Under the pieces are notes generated by a model, which worked only from the letters and a program-made list of their open reading frames with translations, was not told where the DNA came from and did no database searches. The position numbers and the translations under genes were made by a program. Below, one piece after another: positions 17,899 through 28,400 of a DNA stretch of 64,000 bases (its first letter is position 1; every line of letters starts with the position of its first letter). This DNA is from an uncultured Flavobacteriales bacterium (lineage in GTDB: Bacteria; Bacteroidota; Bacteroidia; Flavobacteriales_D; Sanyastnellaceae): assembly GCA_938082505.1 (NCBI GenBank), contig CALLLH010000003.1, forward strand, positions 81,976-145,975, given 5' to 3'.

Positions 17899-18928
17899 GC
17901 GCCACTTCGTCCTCGATCACCACGGTCTTGCCTGAAAGGCTGACCCACCCATCCGACTTGAAATCGCTCAGCGCTCGGATCAGGCTTTCCTTGGCCGTTC
18001 CGACCATGCCCGCAAGGTCTTCCCTGCTGAGCTGAGGCGTCTTCTCTGATTCCTTGAAGCGGTCATTGAGGTCGAGCAAGGCCTGCGCCGTCCGCTCGCG
18101 CACCGAGGCATAAGCCAAGGCGAGCAGCCGCTGTTGATTCTGGGTCACTTCACCCGCCATCAATCGAATGAAACGCATGGCGACGTCCCGATTCCTGTGC
18201 ATCAGATCCAAGAAAACCTTGCGCGGAATGAGGTGGAGCTCTGTATCCTCGAGGACCTCTGCAGCACTGGCGTACTCCAGTCCCTTGAGCACATCCATGT
18301 GTCCGAAGAAGTCCCCGGGCTTGCAGAGTTCGATGATCAACTCCTTGCCATAGTTGTCCGTCCTGAACACCTTGACCACCCCGGAAGCGACGTAATAGAC
18401 GTTGTTCGTGGCGTCGCCCTCGGAAAACAGAACTTGTCCCGAATTGTACCGCCGCGGACGCTCTCCGACATCGATGCCGGGAATTCCTCCTTGGGCGCTG
18501 GCATCCGCAATGAACTCATTGAGCCGTTGGGGTGGCCGTCCATACTCACGCTGCATGATGGCGCTCTTCTTGAGTCTAACCTCGATGGTCGCCAGGAGAT
18601 CCGCCTCACTGAAAGGCTTGACCAGATAATCATCCGCCCCACTGGACATGCCCCTCCTCATTTCCGCTGCCCCGTCCCTCGAAGTCAGGAAGATGAATGG
18701 AATCATCGCCGTACTGGGGTCGTTCGAGAGGTAGTGCAACACCCCGTAGCCATCGAGCTCGGGCATCTCAACATCACAGACGATCATGTCCGGACGGTCG
18801 CGTTGGGCGCGCTCCACCCCCTGCTTACCATGTTCAGCCTCAATGACTTCATACCCGGCCAGCTGTAGGATATCCGCCGTGGTCTTTCGGAGGAATTGGT
18901 TGTCCTCCACAATCAGAATCTTCTTCAC
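17876..18928 (-). CDS. Response regulator fused to a CRP/FNR-type transcription factor
   Basis: 350 residues from a GTG start (18928). The N-terminal receiver domain (about 1-120) keeps the acidic pocket VEDN, phospho-acceptor Asp52 in VCDVEMPELDG, the Thr of FLTS and the Lys of VKPF. A cyclic-nucleotide-binding domain (about 150-265, with SGQVLFSEGD and GDFFGHMDVLKG) and a CRP-type helix-turn-helix (about 285-345, LSREDLAGMVGTAKESLIRALSDF) follow. Phosphorylation and possibly ligand binding would jointly control DNA binding. No histidine kinase is adjacent. The gene is divergent from pheT. Confidence 0.9.
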   Translation of the reverse strand: MKKILIVEDNQFLRKTTADILQLAGYEVIEAEHGKQGVERAQRDRPDMIVCDVEMPELDGYGVLHYLSNDPSTAMIPFIFLTSRDGAAEMRRGMSSGADDYLVKPFSEADLLATIEVRLKKSAIMQREYGRPPQRLNEFIADASAQGGIPGIDVGERPRRYNSGQVLFSEGDATNNVYYVASGVVKVFRTDNYGKELIIELCKPGDFFGHMDVLKGLEYASAAEVLEDTELHLIPRKVFLDLMHRNRDVAMRFIRLMAGEVTQNQQRLLALAYASVRERTAQALLDLNDRFKESEKTPQLSREDLAGMVGTAKESLIRALSDFKSDGWVSLSGKTVVIEDEVALKRFAGR

Positions 18929-19051
18929 TACAAACGCTTGTCGCCCTCCACGAATGGTCCGGTTCGGGGTTAGGTCGCCTGTAAGTTATTAAAGCCTGAC
19001 CCGAGAATCCTCCTCGCATCGCGACCAATGTGTCTTTGGGCAGGACAAGGT

Positions 19052-19059
19052 TAAATTCG
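19052..19059 (+). promoter_or_regulatory. Candidate -7 box TAAATTCG for pheT
   Basis: It lies in the 170-nt divergent gap between the response-regulator gene and pheT, 39 nt before the pheT ATG. Confidence 0.35.
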
Positions 19060-19098
19060 CAGGCCTCAGGGCATACCCGTTGCAAACCCCATCGACGC

Positions 19099-21552
19099 AT
19101 GAACGTCTCCTTCGAATGGCTCAAATCCTGGCTTCCCATCGGTGATGGCTCCACAGAGAACGTCATGGCCCTCGCCGACAGGCTGACGGCCACCGGGCTC
19201 GAGGTAGAGGGTGTGGAAGAAATGCCGGCTGTCCCCGGTGGACTGAAGGGTATGGTGGTCGGACATGTCCTCACCTGCGACCCGCACCCCAATGCCGACC
19301 GGTTGCGCGTGACCACGGTGGATGTGGGGGGCGGGGCTCCGCTGCACATCGTTTGCGGGGCTCCCAATGTTGCGGCAGGCCAGAAAGTGGTGGTCGCGAC
19401 GGTGGGGGCCACCTGTCACCCCTCCGAGGGCGATCCGTTCAAAATCAAAAAGGGCAAGATCCGCGGCGAGGTTTCCGAGGGCATGATCTGTGCCGAAGAT
19501 GAGTTGGGCATCGGAACCGACCACGGAGGCATTCTTGTGCTGGATGCCCATGCCTCGACAGGGGCTCCCGCAGCCGGGATTCTCGGCGTGGAGAGCGATT
19601 ACAGGATTGAAATCGGCCTGACCCCGAACAGAACTGACGCCATGGGCCACATCGGCGTGGCCCGTGATCTTCGCGCCGCCATGCTCTGGAATGGCGGCGG
19701 CGGATCCGGCACTGGGGTTCCCCCGCTGGCGAACCTTCCGGATCGGCGACTGGTCGAAGGCTCCGGCCCCATCCGGGTGGAGGTCGAGGACGCCGAGGGT
19801 GCTCCTTGCTATTTGGGGATCACCCTGCGCAACGTGACCGTCGGCCCCGCTCCCGAATGGATGCAACAGCGGCTCCGGGCCATCGGCATCGAACCCAAGA
19901 ACAATGTGGTGGACGTGACGAATTACGTCCTGCACGATCTCGGGCAGCCCCTTCACGCTTTCGACGCGGACAGGATATCCGGCGGTGTCGTCCGGGTTCG
20001 GCGCGCACAGGAGGGTGAGCCCTTCAAGGCGCTGGACGGGAGTGACAAGACGCTCATGTCGATGGACCTCGTCATCGCCGACGAGTCGAAGCCCATGTGC
20101 CTTGCGGGGGTCTATGGTGGTGCGGAAAGTGGAGTGACCGAAGACACGACTTCCGTCTTTCTCGAAAGTGCGTGGTTCGAACCCGTTTCCATCCGCAAGA
20201 CGGCCAAACGGCATACCCTCTCCACGGACGCCTCCTTCCGATTCGAACGCGGTGTGGACCCCGAGATGGCCCGTCCAGGATTGGAAAAGGCCGTCGCGTT
20301 GCTGCAGGAATTTGCGGGGGCTGAATTGGACGGGGGCATGCAGTGCCACTTGGGCGTTTTGCCCGGTCCAGCCGAGGTGCATCTCGATTGGGACAAACTC
20401 GATGCCACGATCGGCATGGCCCTGGACCGCGATCGCGTGCGCGGCATACTCGAGGCGCTCGACATGCGCATCCGTTCGGAACAGGACGGCATGCTCCACC
20501 TCGAGGTTCCGGCCTATCGGCGGGATGTCACCCGTCCCGCGGATGTGGTGGAGGAGATCCTGCGCATCCACGGTTACGATCATGTTCCCCTGCCAGGGAG
20601 GATGACCGTGTCGCTTTCCCCAAAACCGGATCCGGACCCGGAGCAATTGCGCAATGAACTGGCCAACACCCTGGTTGGACGGGGCTTCCATGAAGTCATG
20701 CACAACTCCCTGGTCTCGTCTGACCACCTGACGCTGGTCGCGGATGCCTCCATCCACCCGGATCGGGCCGTACACCTGCTCAACCCCTTGAGTTCAGAGC
20801 TCGACATCATGCGCCAATCCCTGTTGTTCCAGGCGGTGGAGACGGTGGCACGCAATCGGAACCACCAGCGGCCGGACCTGATGTTGTTCGAGTTCGGCAA
20901 GGTCTACCGAACCCACGAAGGAGGGGGGTACGAGGAATCCGAACGGTTGGCCCTGACCGTCACCGGGAGACCATCGCCCGAGAGCTGGCGCCCAACCGAC
21001 GGGGACGGACTCTCCGTACTCAAGGGCGCTGTGGAAGCCCTGTTGGTACAATCCGGCGTGCGGGGGCTGAAATGCGCGCCCTTGGCCGGTGGCGACTGCT
21101 TCAAGGAAGGACTGGAATGGACCGGGAGCAAGGGATTCTCAGCCAGGGTTGGAGTCGTGCACCCGACCATCACCCGCACCTTCGGTGTCGATGCCGAAGT
21201 CTACCACGCCGATCTGCCGTTCGAGCAGCTCGTGAAATGGACTGGGAAATTGCGGATCAAGGCAGGTGAATTGCCTCGCTTCCCCGGCGTTAGGAGGGAT
21301 TTGAGCCTTCAGGTCCCCTCAGGGGTCGATTATGCGGGCATCGAAGCGGTCGTCCGTCAGACAGGGGGCAAACTCCTCCATGAAGTCAACCTGTTCGACG
21401 TCTATCACGATGAGAAGACGGGGACGACTTCCTATGCCATATCCATGCGGCTTCAGGATGAGGAGAAGACCATGAGCGAGAAGGCCATTGAAAAAACCGT
21501 CCTCCGGGTGCGCGAGCAATTGGCCCAGCGGCTCGGTGTCACCCTCCGCTGA
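19099..21552 (+). CDS. pheT: Phenylalanyl-tRNA synthetase beta subunit
   Basis: 817 residues from ATG 19099; the start MNVSFEWLKSWLP is the family norm, and frames further upstream are extensions. Domains in order: B1 and an OB-fold tRNA-binding domain (about 40-155, ADRLRVTTVDVGGG and VVATVGATC), B3/B4 (about 215-400, GVYGGAESGVTEDT), B5 (about 410-480), the core catalytic-like domain (about 490-700, LLNPLSSELDIMRQSLL) and the C-terminal ferredoxin-fold anticodon-binding domain (about 725-817, ELPRFPGVRRDLSLQVP). It partners PheS. The stop is directly abutted by the GTG of the next gene. Confidence 0.97.
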   Translation: MNVSFEWLKSWLPIGDGSTENVMALADRLTATGLEVEGVEEMPAVPGGLKGMVVGHVLTCDPHPNADRLRVTTVDVGGGAPLHIVCGAPNVAAGQKVVVATVGATCHPSEGDPFKIKKGKIRGEVSEGMICAEDELGIGTDHGGILVLDAHASTGAPAAGILGVESDYRIEIGLTPNRTDAMGHIGVARDLRAAMLWNGGGGSGTGVPPLANLPDRRLVEGSGPIRVEVEDAEGAPCYLGITLRNVTVGPAPEWMQQRLRAIGIEPKNNVVDVTNYVLHDLGQPLHAFDADRISGGVVRVRRAQEGEPFKALDGSDKTLMSMDLVIADESKPMCLAGVYGGAESGVTEDTTSVFLESAWFEPVSIRKTAKRHTLSTDASFRFERGVDPEMARPGLEKAVALLQEFAGAELDGGMQCHLGVLPGPAEVHLDWDKLDATIGMALDRDRVRGILEALDMRIRSEQDGMLHLEVPAYRRDVTRPADVVEEILRIHGYDHVPLPGRMTVSLSPKPDPDPEQLRNELANTLVGRGFHEVMHNSLVSSDHLTLVADASIHPDRAVHLLNPLSSELDIMRQSLLFQAVETVARNRNHQRPDLMLFEFGKVYRTHEGGGYEESERLALTVTGRPSPESWRPTDGDGLSVLKGAVEALLVQSGVRGLKCAPLAGGDCFKEGLEWTGSKGFSARVGVVHPTITRTFGVDAEVYHADLPFEQLVKWTGKLRIKAGELPRFPGVRRDLSLQVPSGVDYAGIEAVVRQTGGKLLHEVNLFDVYHDEKTGTTSYAISMRLQDEEKTMSEKAIEKTVLRVREQLAQRLGVTLR

Positions 21553-22851
21553 GTGCCCAGAATTGCCCCTCCCCCCTTTCCAGTGCCCCTCGGGGTGAGC
21601 CATTTTGTCTACTCCCTCGTTCGACCATGGGGGCGCTGGGGCATTCGGCTGTGGCACAGGGTCGAGCAGGTCAAAGGGGCGCATTACCTGACATCCGGCG
21701 GGGCGGTTCCGCCAGCGCGGTTGCTGTTCAGCGGCCATCAGAATGGCCTGGCCGATCCCATCCTCGCCTGTGTGTCACTTGAACCCCAGTTGCATTTCTT
21801 CACCCGAGCGGATGTGTTCCGCCATCGGGTGGCCCGCTGGTTTCTGCTGCGTTTGAACATGATGCCCATCTTCCGGGCCATCGATCGGATCAAGGATTTG
21901 GCAGAGCGGAACCGACAGACCTTCGCGGCGGCCCATTCGCGGCTCGAGAATGGTGCCACTTGCGGCATCTTTCCGGAAGCCGGGCATCTCGACGAACGGC
22001 GCATCCGCCGCTTCCGCCATGGATCGGCGCGGTTCATTGCCGGGGCGATGCAACGACCTGCCATCCGAGAGCGGGGCCTCGAAGTCTTGCCCCTCCACCT
22101 CGATTTCGAGCGCTATTCCGGGTACCGCACAGGAGCCAGGCTTTGCCTTGGCCCACCGATTTCCCTCGATGGCATCGCCGGGTTGGCTGAAGATGTCGGC
22201 ACCGCCCGGGTCGAGCTGAGTGATCGCATGAGGGACGCCCTCTTGGACTGTGCGGTGCACCTGCTCGATGGTCCGCTCTATGAGCCCCACCTCGCAGCCT
22301 GCCGGTTTCTCGAAGGCTGCAGTGGAACTTGGCCTGATGCGCAGCGACTCGCGGAAATCGCCGACGCCATGCTGGAAAATCCGGATCGGGCGCTGTCTGA
22401 CTTCGAGGACGCCCTCGCCTCAGGCCTGAGGCACCCCCGATTGGCGGATGATTTTGCGGCGGCAGGCAGACTCTGCTCCGGGCGGGCCACCCGATTGGAA
22501 CGGGCGCTTTGGCGGCTGCCGGCCTGGGTGGTCTTCACGGTCACCACCGGCTGGTGGCCGCGATTGGCCGAATTCGCTGCTGAGCGGCGTGTGAAGCAGG
22601 TGGCCTTCCGGACGACGTTCAGCATCACATTGACCATGGTCACGGTCACCTTGAGCTGGGCCATGCTCTCCCTCGGAGCCGGTGTGGCCATCGGGCCGTG
22701 GTCGGTGCCTGTCGTCTTCCTGATCCTGCGGATTTCCCAGGAGGTGGCGATGCCGATGGAGGATGCCATCATGGATTGGCGGAACGAGCGGAACGTCCGT
22801 CACCACTTGGCCCATCCCTTTCTGACGGATTGGTGTGAACCCCGGCCATGA
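21553..22851 (+). CDS. PlsC-family lysophospholipid/glycerol acyltransferase with C-terminal membrane region
   Basis: 432 residues from a GTG immediately after the pheT stop. Acyltransferase motif I is GHQNGLAD (His62, Asp68; the HxNxxxD form seen in Bacteroidota), and FPEAGHLDERRIRRFRHGSARF is the motif III region. The PlsC domain covers about 40-250. An extension of some 180 residues ends in two hydrophobic segments (FSITLTMVTVTLSWAMLSLGAGVAIG and WSVPVVFLILRI). It probably acylates a lysophospholipid or related lipid at the inner membrane; the exact acceptor cannot be told from sequence. Confidence 0.8.
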   Translation: MPRIAPPPFPVPLGVSHFVYSLVRPWGRWGIRLWHRVEQVKGAHYLTSGGAVPPARLLFSGHQNGLADPILACVSLEPQLHFFTRADVFRHRVARWFLLRLNMMPIFRAIDRIKDLAERNRQTFAAAHSRLENGATCGIFPEAGHLDERRIRRFRHGSARFIAGAMQRPAIRERGLEVLPLHLDFERYSGYRTGARLCLGPPISLDGIAGLAEDVGTARVELSDRMRDALLDCAVHLLDGPLYEPHLAACRFLEGCSGTWPDAQRLAEIADAMLENPDRALSDFEDALASGLRHPRLADDFAAAGRLCSGRATRLERALWRLPAWVVFTVTTGWWPRLAEFAAERRVKQVAFRTTFSITLTMVTVTLSWAMLSLGAGVAIGPWSVPVVFLILRISQEVAMPMEDAIMDWRNERNVRHHLAHPFLTDWCEPRP

Positions 22852-22947
22852 CCGGCAAGGCCCCTTGAGCGCTTGAGGGACACCTGCGTTCAGCCCAAAG
22901 CGTGCACAACAGACCCACAATCCCCTTCTTACCAACCCCTGCTGTCT

Positions 22948-22955
22948 TATTTTCG
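22948..22955 (+). promoter_or_regulatory. Candidate -7 box TATTTTCG for the two-component operon
   Basis: It is 25 nt before the ATG at 22981. An in-frame ATG at 22957 lies one base after the box, so it would fall before or at the transcript start; this supports 22981 as the translation start. Confidence 0.45.
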
Positions 22956-22980
22956 AATGCCCCCAGACGGGCGCACGCGC

Positions 22981-23661
22981 ATGGACAGCCAGAAAATTCT
23001 CGTTGTGGACGACGAGCCGGATATCCTCGAGTTGGTCCAATACAACCTCGAAAAAGAAGGGTTCTCCGTGTACACCGCGGGCAATGGACGCGAGGCCATC
23101 GAAATCGCCGAACAGGTGACCCCGGACCTCATCCTCCTGGACGTGATGATGCCCGAAATGGACGGCATGGAGACCTGCATCGAAATGCGGGAGAACCCCA
23201 AATTGGATTCGTCCATCATTGCCTTCCTCACGGCAAGGGGCGAGGACTACAGTCAAATTGCGGGCTTCGAGGCCGGTGCGGACGACTACATCACCAAGCC
23301 CATCAAACCGCGTGTCCTGCTCAGCCGGATGAAGGCCCTGCTGCGCAGGGGCAGCAAAGTCCCGGACACCAAGGAGGTCCTCAAGGCCAAGAACCTGACC
23401 GTGGACAGGGAGCGCTATGTGGTGGTCTACAATGGTGAGGAACTCAACCTGCCCAAAAAGGAATTTGAATTGCTCTCCCTCTTGGTTTCACAGCCCGGCA
23501 AAGTCTTCACGAGAAGCTCCATCCTGACCATGGTCTGGGGCAATGATGTCGTCGTGGGAGACCGCACCATCGATGTCCACATCCGCAAGCTCCGGGAGAA
23601 ATTGGGAGACCAATACTTCAAGACCGTCAAGGGCGTGGGCTACAAGTTCGAAGAGGAATGA
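22981..23661 (+). CDS. OmpR/PhoB-family response regulator
   Basis: 226 residues. The receiver domain (about 1-122) has VVDDEPD, Asp54 in LLDVMMPEMDG, the Thr of LTAR and Lys in TKPIKPR. The winged-helix DNA-binding domain (about 130-226) ends RTIDVHIRKLREKLG and FKTVKGVGYKFEE. It is the transcriptional output of the sensor kinase encoded next, with which it overlaps by four bases (ATGA). The layout resembles PhoB/PhoR, but no phosphate genes are nearby and the stimulus is unknown. Confidence 0.95.
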   Translation: MDSQKILVVDDEPDILELVQYNLEKEGFSVYTAGNGREAIEIAEQVTPDLILLDVMMPEMDGMETCIEMRENPKLDSSIIAFLTARGEDYSQIAGFEAGADDYITKPIKPRVLLSRMKALLRRGSKVPDTKEVLKAKNLTVDRERYVVVYNGEELNLPKKEFELLSLLVSQPGKVFTRSSILTMVWGNDVVVGDRTIDVHIRKLREKLGDQYFKTVKGVGYKFEEE

Positions 23662-24701
23662 ACATCCGCACGCCTCGCGGTGTCGCCCTGGCTTGCGCCT
23701 TGCTCGTCACGGCATTGGGCATGGCCCTCTCGGCCTTCATCCTGTGGATGTACGATGTGCAAGCGCCCCCCCAGGCCATCGCACTGGGCGCGGTGGGGTT
23801 GTTCGTCATCTCCATGGGCGTCATCTACAGTGCCATCGAACGGTTCATCTACCAGAAAGTCCGCATCATCTACAAGAACATCCACCGTTTCAAGAGCACG
23901 AAGGAGCGTGCCCGGGACGTGCACATGGGAGAGGATGTCATGGAGAAAGTCAGACACGATGTGATGGATTGGGCCACCGAGAAGGTGAATGAAATCTCCT
24001 TGCTCAAGGAGCAGGATACTTTCCGTAAAGAGTTCATAGGCAACCTCGCCCACGAGCTCAAGACCCCGATCTTCAACATACAGGGCTACATCCTCACCTT
24101 GTTGGAGGGGGCCCTGGAAGATCCCGAACACAACCACAAATTCCTGATGAAAGCCGCCAAGAATGTCGACCGCATGGCGGGGCTCATCGACGACCTGGAT
24201 GTGATCACGAAAATCGAGGGCGGCTCGCTCGACCTCAACCTCTCGACCTTCGACCTTGGCAACCTCGTCCACGAGGTGATGGACCAGCTCGAACAGCGGT
24301 CAAAGCGACTGGGCATCTCGATCGTGTTTGTCGAGGATGGACAGCGCAAGATCGAAGTGGTGGGCGATGCGCCCAAAATTGAGCAGGTACTGATGAACCT
24401 GGTGTCGAACAGCCTTCGATATGGCAACGAGGGCGGGCAGACCCAGGTGCGGTGCTACGATATGGAGGAACAGGTCCTGATTGAGGTGGCTGATGATGGA
24501 ATCGGCATGTCCGAGGAACACCTGCCCCGGATTTTCGAGCGCTTTTACCGGGTGGACAAGAGCCGCGCCCGCAATGCCGGCGGCAGCGGCCTCGGCCTCG
24601 CCATCGTCAAGCACATCATCGAGGCCCACGACCAGAGCATTTCGGTGCGGTCCACACAGGGCAAGGGCTCCACCTTTTCGTTCACGCTCCGCAAAGCCTG
24701 A
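23658..24701 (+). CDS. Sensor histidine kinase
   Basis: 347 residues. Two membrane helices (about 9-32 and 41-62) enclose almost no periplasmic loop, so it probably senses membrane or cytoplasmic cues. HisKA follows (FIGNLAHELKTP, phospho-His132), then HATPase_c with an N box (MNLVSNSLRYG), G1 (VADDGIGM), an F box and G2 (GGSGLGLAI). The close pairing and overlap with the upstream regulator show that the two form one system. Short PhoR-like kinases with this topology are common in Bacteroidota. Confidence 0.95.
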   Translation: MNIRTPRGVALACALLVTALGMALSAFILWMYDVQAPPQAIALGAVGLFVISMGVIYSAIERFIYQKVRIIYKNIHRFKSTKERARDVHMGEDVMEKVRHDVMDWATEKVNEISLLKEQDTFRKEFIGNLAHELKTPIFNIQGYILTLLEGALEDPEHNHKFLMKAAKNVDRMAGLIDDLDVITKIEGGSLDLNLSTFDLGNLVHEVMDQLEQRSKRLGISIVFVEDGQRKIEVVGDAPKIEQVLMNLVSNSLRYGNEGGQTQVRCYDMEEQVLIEVADDGIGMSEEHLPRIFERFYRVDKSRARNAGGSGLGLAIVKHIIEAHDQSISVRSTQGKGSTFSFTLRKA

Positions 24702-24716
24702 ATCCCGGGGGTTCAG
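24698..24716. terminator. Short hairpin spanning two converging stops
   Basis: CTGAA (24698-24702) and TTCAG (24712-24716) pair around a C/G-rich loop; the stem spans the stop codons of the kinase and the metallo-hydrolase. It is weak, with no T tract. Confidence 0.25.
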
Positions 24717-25375
24717 CCCTGCTGCAACATCCCTGTTCCCTCGGCATTCACGTAAGGATTGGACGTGCGTTCCGCACCTATCGTGGTCGAAGGGCCATGG
24801 CCGGGAACCACTTCAAAGTGGTCCGGCAAGCCATACAGCACGTCCTCGATGCTGCGCGCCAAGGCCGACGCGTCGCCCCCCGGAAGATCCGTGCGGCCTA
24901 TGCTGCCTTGGAACAGGACGTCGCCACCAATGACCCGGTCTGCCTGATTGTCCACGAAGACCACGTGGCCCGGCGCATGACCCGGAGTGAACCGCACGGT
25001 CAACCTCAATGATCCGAACTCAACCGTCTCATCGGCTTCGAGGCGGCGCCCGTGCAATTCCGGCAGGGGGTCGAGTGAAATGCCGTAGAGTTCAGCCGCC
25101 CTGGGCGCCATCGCGTACGTCGGTTCATCCAAGGCATGGAGCATGGGCTTGAGTCCAAAGCGCCGGTGCATACCGTGGCATCCCATGACATGGTCGAGGT
25201 GGGCATGGGTGAGCAATACGGCGCGGGGTTCCCAGCCCTGGCTGGACAGCACATCATCGAACCAATTCCACTCCTGTACCGTAGAAAATCCCGGGTCAAT
25301 CACGACGACCCCACCTCCTCCATCGGGCAACAGGACGGTGTTTTCAGAAAAAGCGTTGAAAGCCTGCACAATCAT
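24713..25375 (-). CDS. Metallo-beta-lactamase-fold hydrolase (glyoxalase II-like)
   Basis: 220 residues from ATG 25375; the longer frame upstream runs into the divergent gene and is not used. The zinc motif THAHLDH is followed by further metal ligands in PGHAPGHVVF, GGDVLFQGSIGRTDLPGG and VVPGHGPST. This is the short glyoxalase-II-like subfamily, which lacks the C-terminal substrate domain of classical GloB; many act on thioesters. The exact substrate is unknown. It is transcribed alone, converging on the histidine kinase and diverging from the large propeller/barrel gene. Confidence 0.88.
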   Translation of the reverse strand: MIVQAFNAFSENTVLLPDGGGGVVVIDPGFSTVQEWNWFDDVLSSQGWEPRAVLLTHAHLDHVMGCHGMHRRFGLKPMLHALDEPTYAMAPRAAELYGISLDPLPELHGRRLEADETVEFGSLRLTVRFTPGHAPGHVVFVDNQADRVIGGDVLFQGSIGRTDLPGGDASALARSIEDVLYGLPDHFEVVPGHGPSTTIGAERTSNPYVNAEGTGMLQQG

Positions 25376-25435
25376 GGTCCGCAAGTTCCCGCTTCCCGGC
25401 GAATCCCGAAGTGCGGGTCGTACATTCCCGACTGA

Positions 25436-28400
25436 ATGGCGATTGCAAGGCGTGCAATGAGGTTCCGGGCCGGGTGCCTGGTATGCTGTGTCATGGGAAT
25501 GGCCCCGATGTCGGCCCAGTTCCACAACGGGCTCGACATGGCTTTCGGCAAACAGCGTGTCCAGTATCGTTCCTTCGATTGGCAGTTCCTGCCCGGAGAG
25601 CCGTTCCAGGTCTATTATTACCAAGGGGGACGCTCGCTCGCTGAATTCGGATTGAATGCGGTGACATTGGACCTCCCCGAAGTAGAGTCGACTTTCCAGC
25701 TGCGTCTGTCGGGGCCCGTGGAGATCCTCGTCTTCAACAAACACGCGGACTTCAGGCAGAGCAACATCGGAATCGACGGGACCGAAGCGGGCAACATCGG
25801 TGGCGCCACGATCATCCATGGCCGGAAGCTCTTCGCCTGGTTCGATGGCGATCATGCCGCCTTCCAACGCCAGCTGCGCGCAGGCCTGCACCGCATCCTT
25901 CTTCGACAATACCTCTTCGGGAACGATTGGAAGGACATCATCAAGAACAACCAGCTGTTTCAGCTGCCGGGATGGATGGAAGAGGGGATGGTTGCGGCCC
26001 TGTCCGGTCCCATGCCATCATCCGACCGCGCTCACCTGGAGGACCTGGTCTCCCGGGGGCTCCTCACCGATGTGCAGGTACTGGACGGTGAGGATCAGCG
26101 GATCGCCTCAGAGGCCGTTTGGCGTTTCATCCTGGAAACGTTCGGCAAACAGTCCGCATTGGATGTCCTCAGCGGCTTCAAGGCAGGGCGCACGTTGGAC
26201 GCGGGCTTCCGTCGCATCGGTATGAACCTGGAAGGTGTGCTCGCCGCAGCGCAGGCGCACCATGTGGTCTCCATGGCCATGGATTCACCCGATGACTCCG
26301 AAGCCAGTCATTCCTTGGACATGGCCTGGCCACAAAAGATGGGGAGCGCCATGGGCGAATTGCCCCACCGGGGACGCCGGAAATACCACCACCGACGCTT
26401 CACCTCCTCTGCCGACGGACGTTGGACGGCGTGGACCACCGATGAACGCGGTCAAGTGAGGGTGTGGTGGTCCGACGGCCGGCGCAAGCGTTGCCTTGCC
26501 AAATACGACCACAAGCTGACCCGCATCGTGGACCCCACCTATCCCGTGATGGCTTGGCATCCGAGTCTTCCCGTCCTGGCGCACATTCACGAAGAGAAAG
26601 GGCGCGTCTTCCTCACCATCAGCGATGCCGCCAGCGGAGATTCCGAAGAACGCGAGTTGTTCCGGATCGAGAAAGTCATCGACCTCGATTGGTCTCCGGA
26701 TGGGCGGCGCATCGCCTTCAGTGGCGTCAGGGCCGGACACACGGATCTGCATGTGTTCAACACGCTGGCCGGATCGCAGGTGCCCCTGTGGGAAGACTCC
26801 TGGGACGACCACCATCCAGAATGGACGCCGGACGGCAATGGCCTCCTCTTCTCGAGCAACCGTCCCGATGAGAACGAGCCTGAAGCCCTCCCGACGGTGC
26901 CCTCGGGCAGAAAACGCGATTTGTGGTTGTACCGCCTCGATCAGCAGGATTTCGAGCGCATCACCACCACCCCGGATGCGGATGAGGTCCGGCCCCGGAT
27001 CCTGGATGACGACACATACGTGTATCAATTGTCCGATCGACGGGACATCCTTCACCTCGCACAAAGGGACAGTGCCATACTCAGGGTGGATACGGCCATA
27101 CACTATCGCTATTTCACACGCACGGCCCCGTGGTTCCATCTCGCCGGACCAGTTGCCGAACTCGACCTCATGGAAGGGGACGGACAATGGGAAGCCATGC
27201 TGGTCCACAAGGGCCGATCCCGCTGGCTCCATGGTGCCCTGCCCGCATTGCCCATCAAGGCCGCCATGCGGGAAGCCGGTACGGATCTGGCCTCCGCCAA
27301 TGCCCGGCCTTGGGACTATCTGCCGGAAGACCGGGTCGCCCTGCTGCCGGGGCAGGTCGACTATAGGAATTACACGTTCGAATCCGAGCGGCAATTGAGG
27401 CCGACAGAAGGAGGTGCGCCTGGTTCGGGCCATGAGGACTCCGGTACGGCAGCGGCACCGTTGCCCGTTTTGCCCACCCCCTTGCCCTACCGCAGGAATT
27501 ATGCGGTCGATCAGCTGCTGAGTCAGGTCGACAACAGTTTCGCCACGTCCTTTTATCAGCCCTTTTCCGGGCCTGCGAACAGTTTTCCCGGCATGAGCGG
27601 CCTGCTCAAAATCGGCCTCTCGGATCTCTTCGAGGACAGCAAATGGATTGGAGGGGTGCGCCTCGCGGGCAGCCTTGAGAATTCCACTTTCGTGCTGTGC
27701 CACAAAGACCTCGCCCCGAAAGTGGACCGCGAGTGGATCATCGAAAGGCAGGGCACGGAGGGTGTGAATGCCGAGCTCGGTGCCCTGACAAGGACCCATA
27801 CACACGCGGTCCATTACCGGCGGACGGTGCCTTTTTCCGAGACGATGAGCCTGCGCGCCCAACTCACGTACCGCCTGGACAAAGTCTCCCTGCTGGCGAC
27901 GGACCCCTTCAATGCCCGCCGCAACGACCTCTATGTCCAGGGCATCGGCGGAACGGTCAGCTGGGTCTTTGACGACAGCCGTGAACTCAGCCTCAACATC
28001 CGAAACGGCACCCGCGCCAAAGCGTGGTTGGAAATGCTCGCACCGCCTGACGGTGAAGGTGACATGCTCATGGTGGCTGGATTCGATGCCCGGCGGTACA
28101 TCCCCCTCTACCGCCGGATTACCCTGTGCATGAGATTTGCCGGCAACTCCTCCTTTGGCGAAAGGGGATTGCTGCACTACCTGGGGGGCGTCCATGAATC
28201 GCTGCTTTCCACCATCGATGGGGCCATGCCGATTCCCAATGGAGACTTCTCCTACCAAACGGCGGCAACGCCCATGCGGGGCTTCGTGCGCAATGCGCGC
28301 AACGGCACCAGCTTTGCCGTGGCCAATGCCGAGTTGCGCCTTCCAGTCTTCGCCACCCTCTCCCCCAAGAAAAGCCTGAGCCCCTTTCTCGAGCACTTTC

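Noticed and set aside
19066..20775. Open frame of 569 codons on the minus strand
   Set aside because: Antisense to pheT; no domain recognised.
26285..28396. Open frame of 703 codons on the minus strand
   Set aside because: Antisense shadow of the propeller/barrel gene, with low-complexity composition and no recognised motif.
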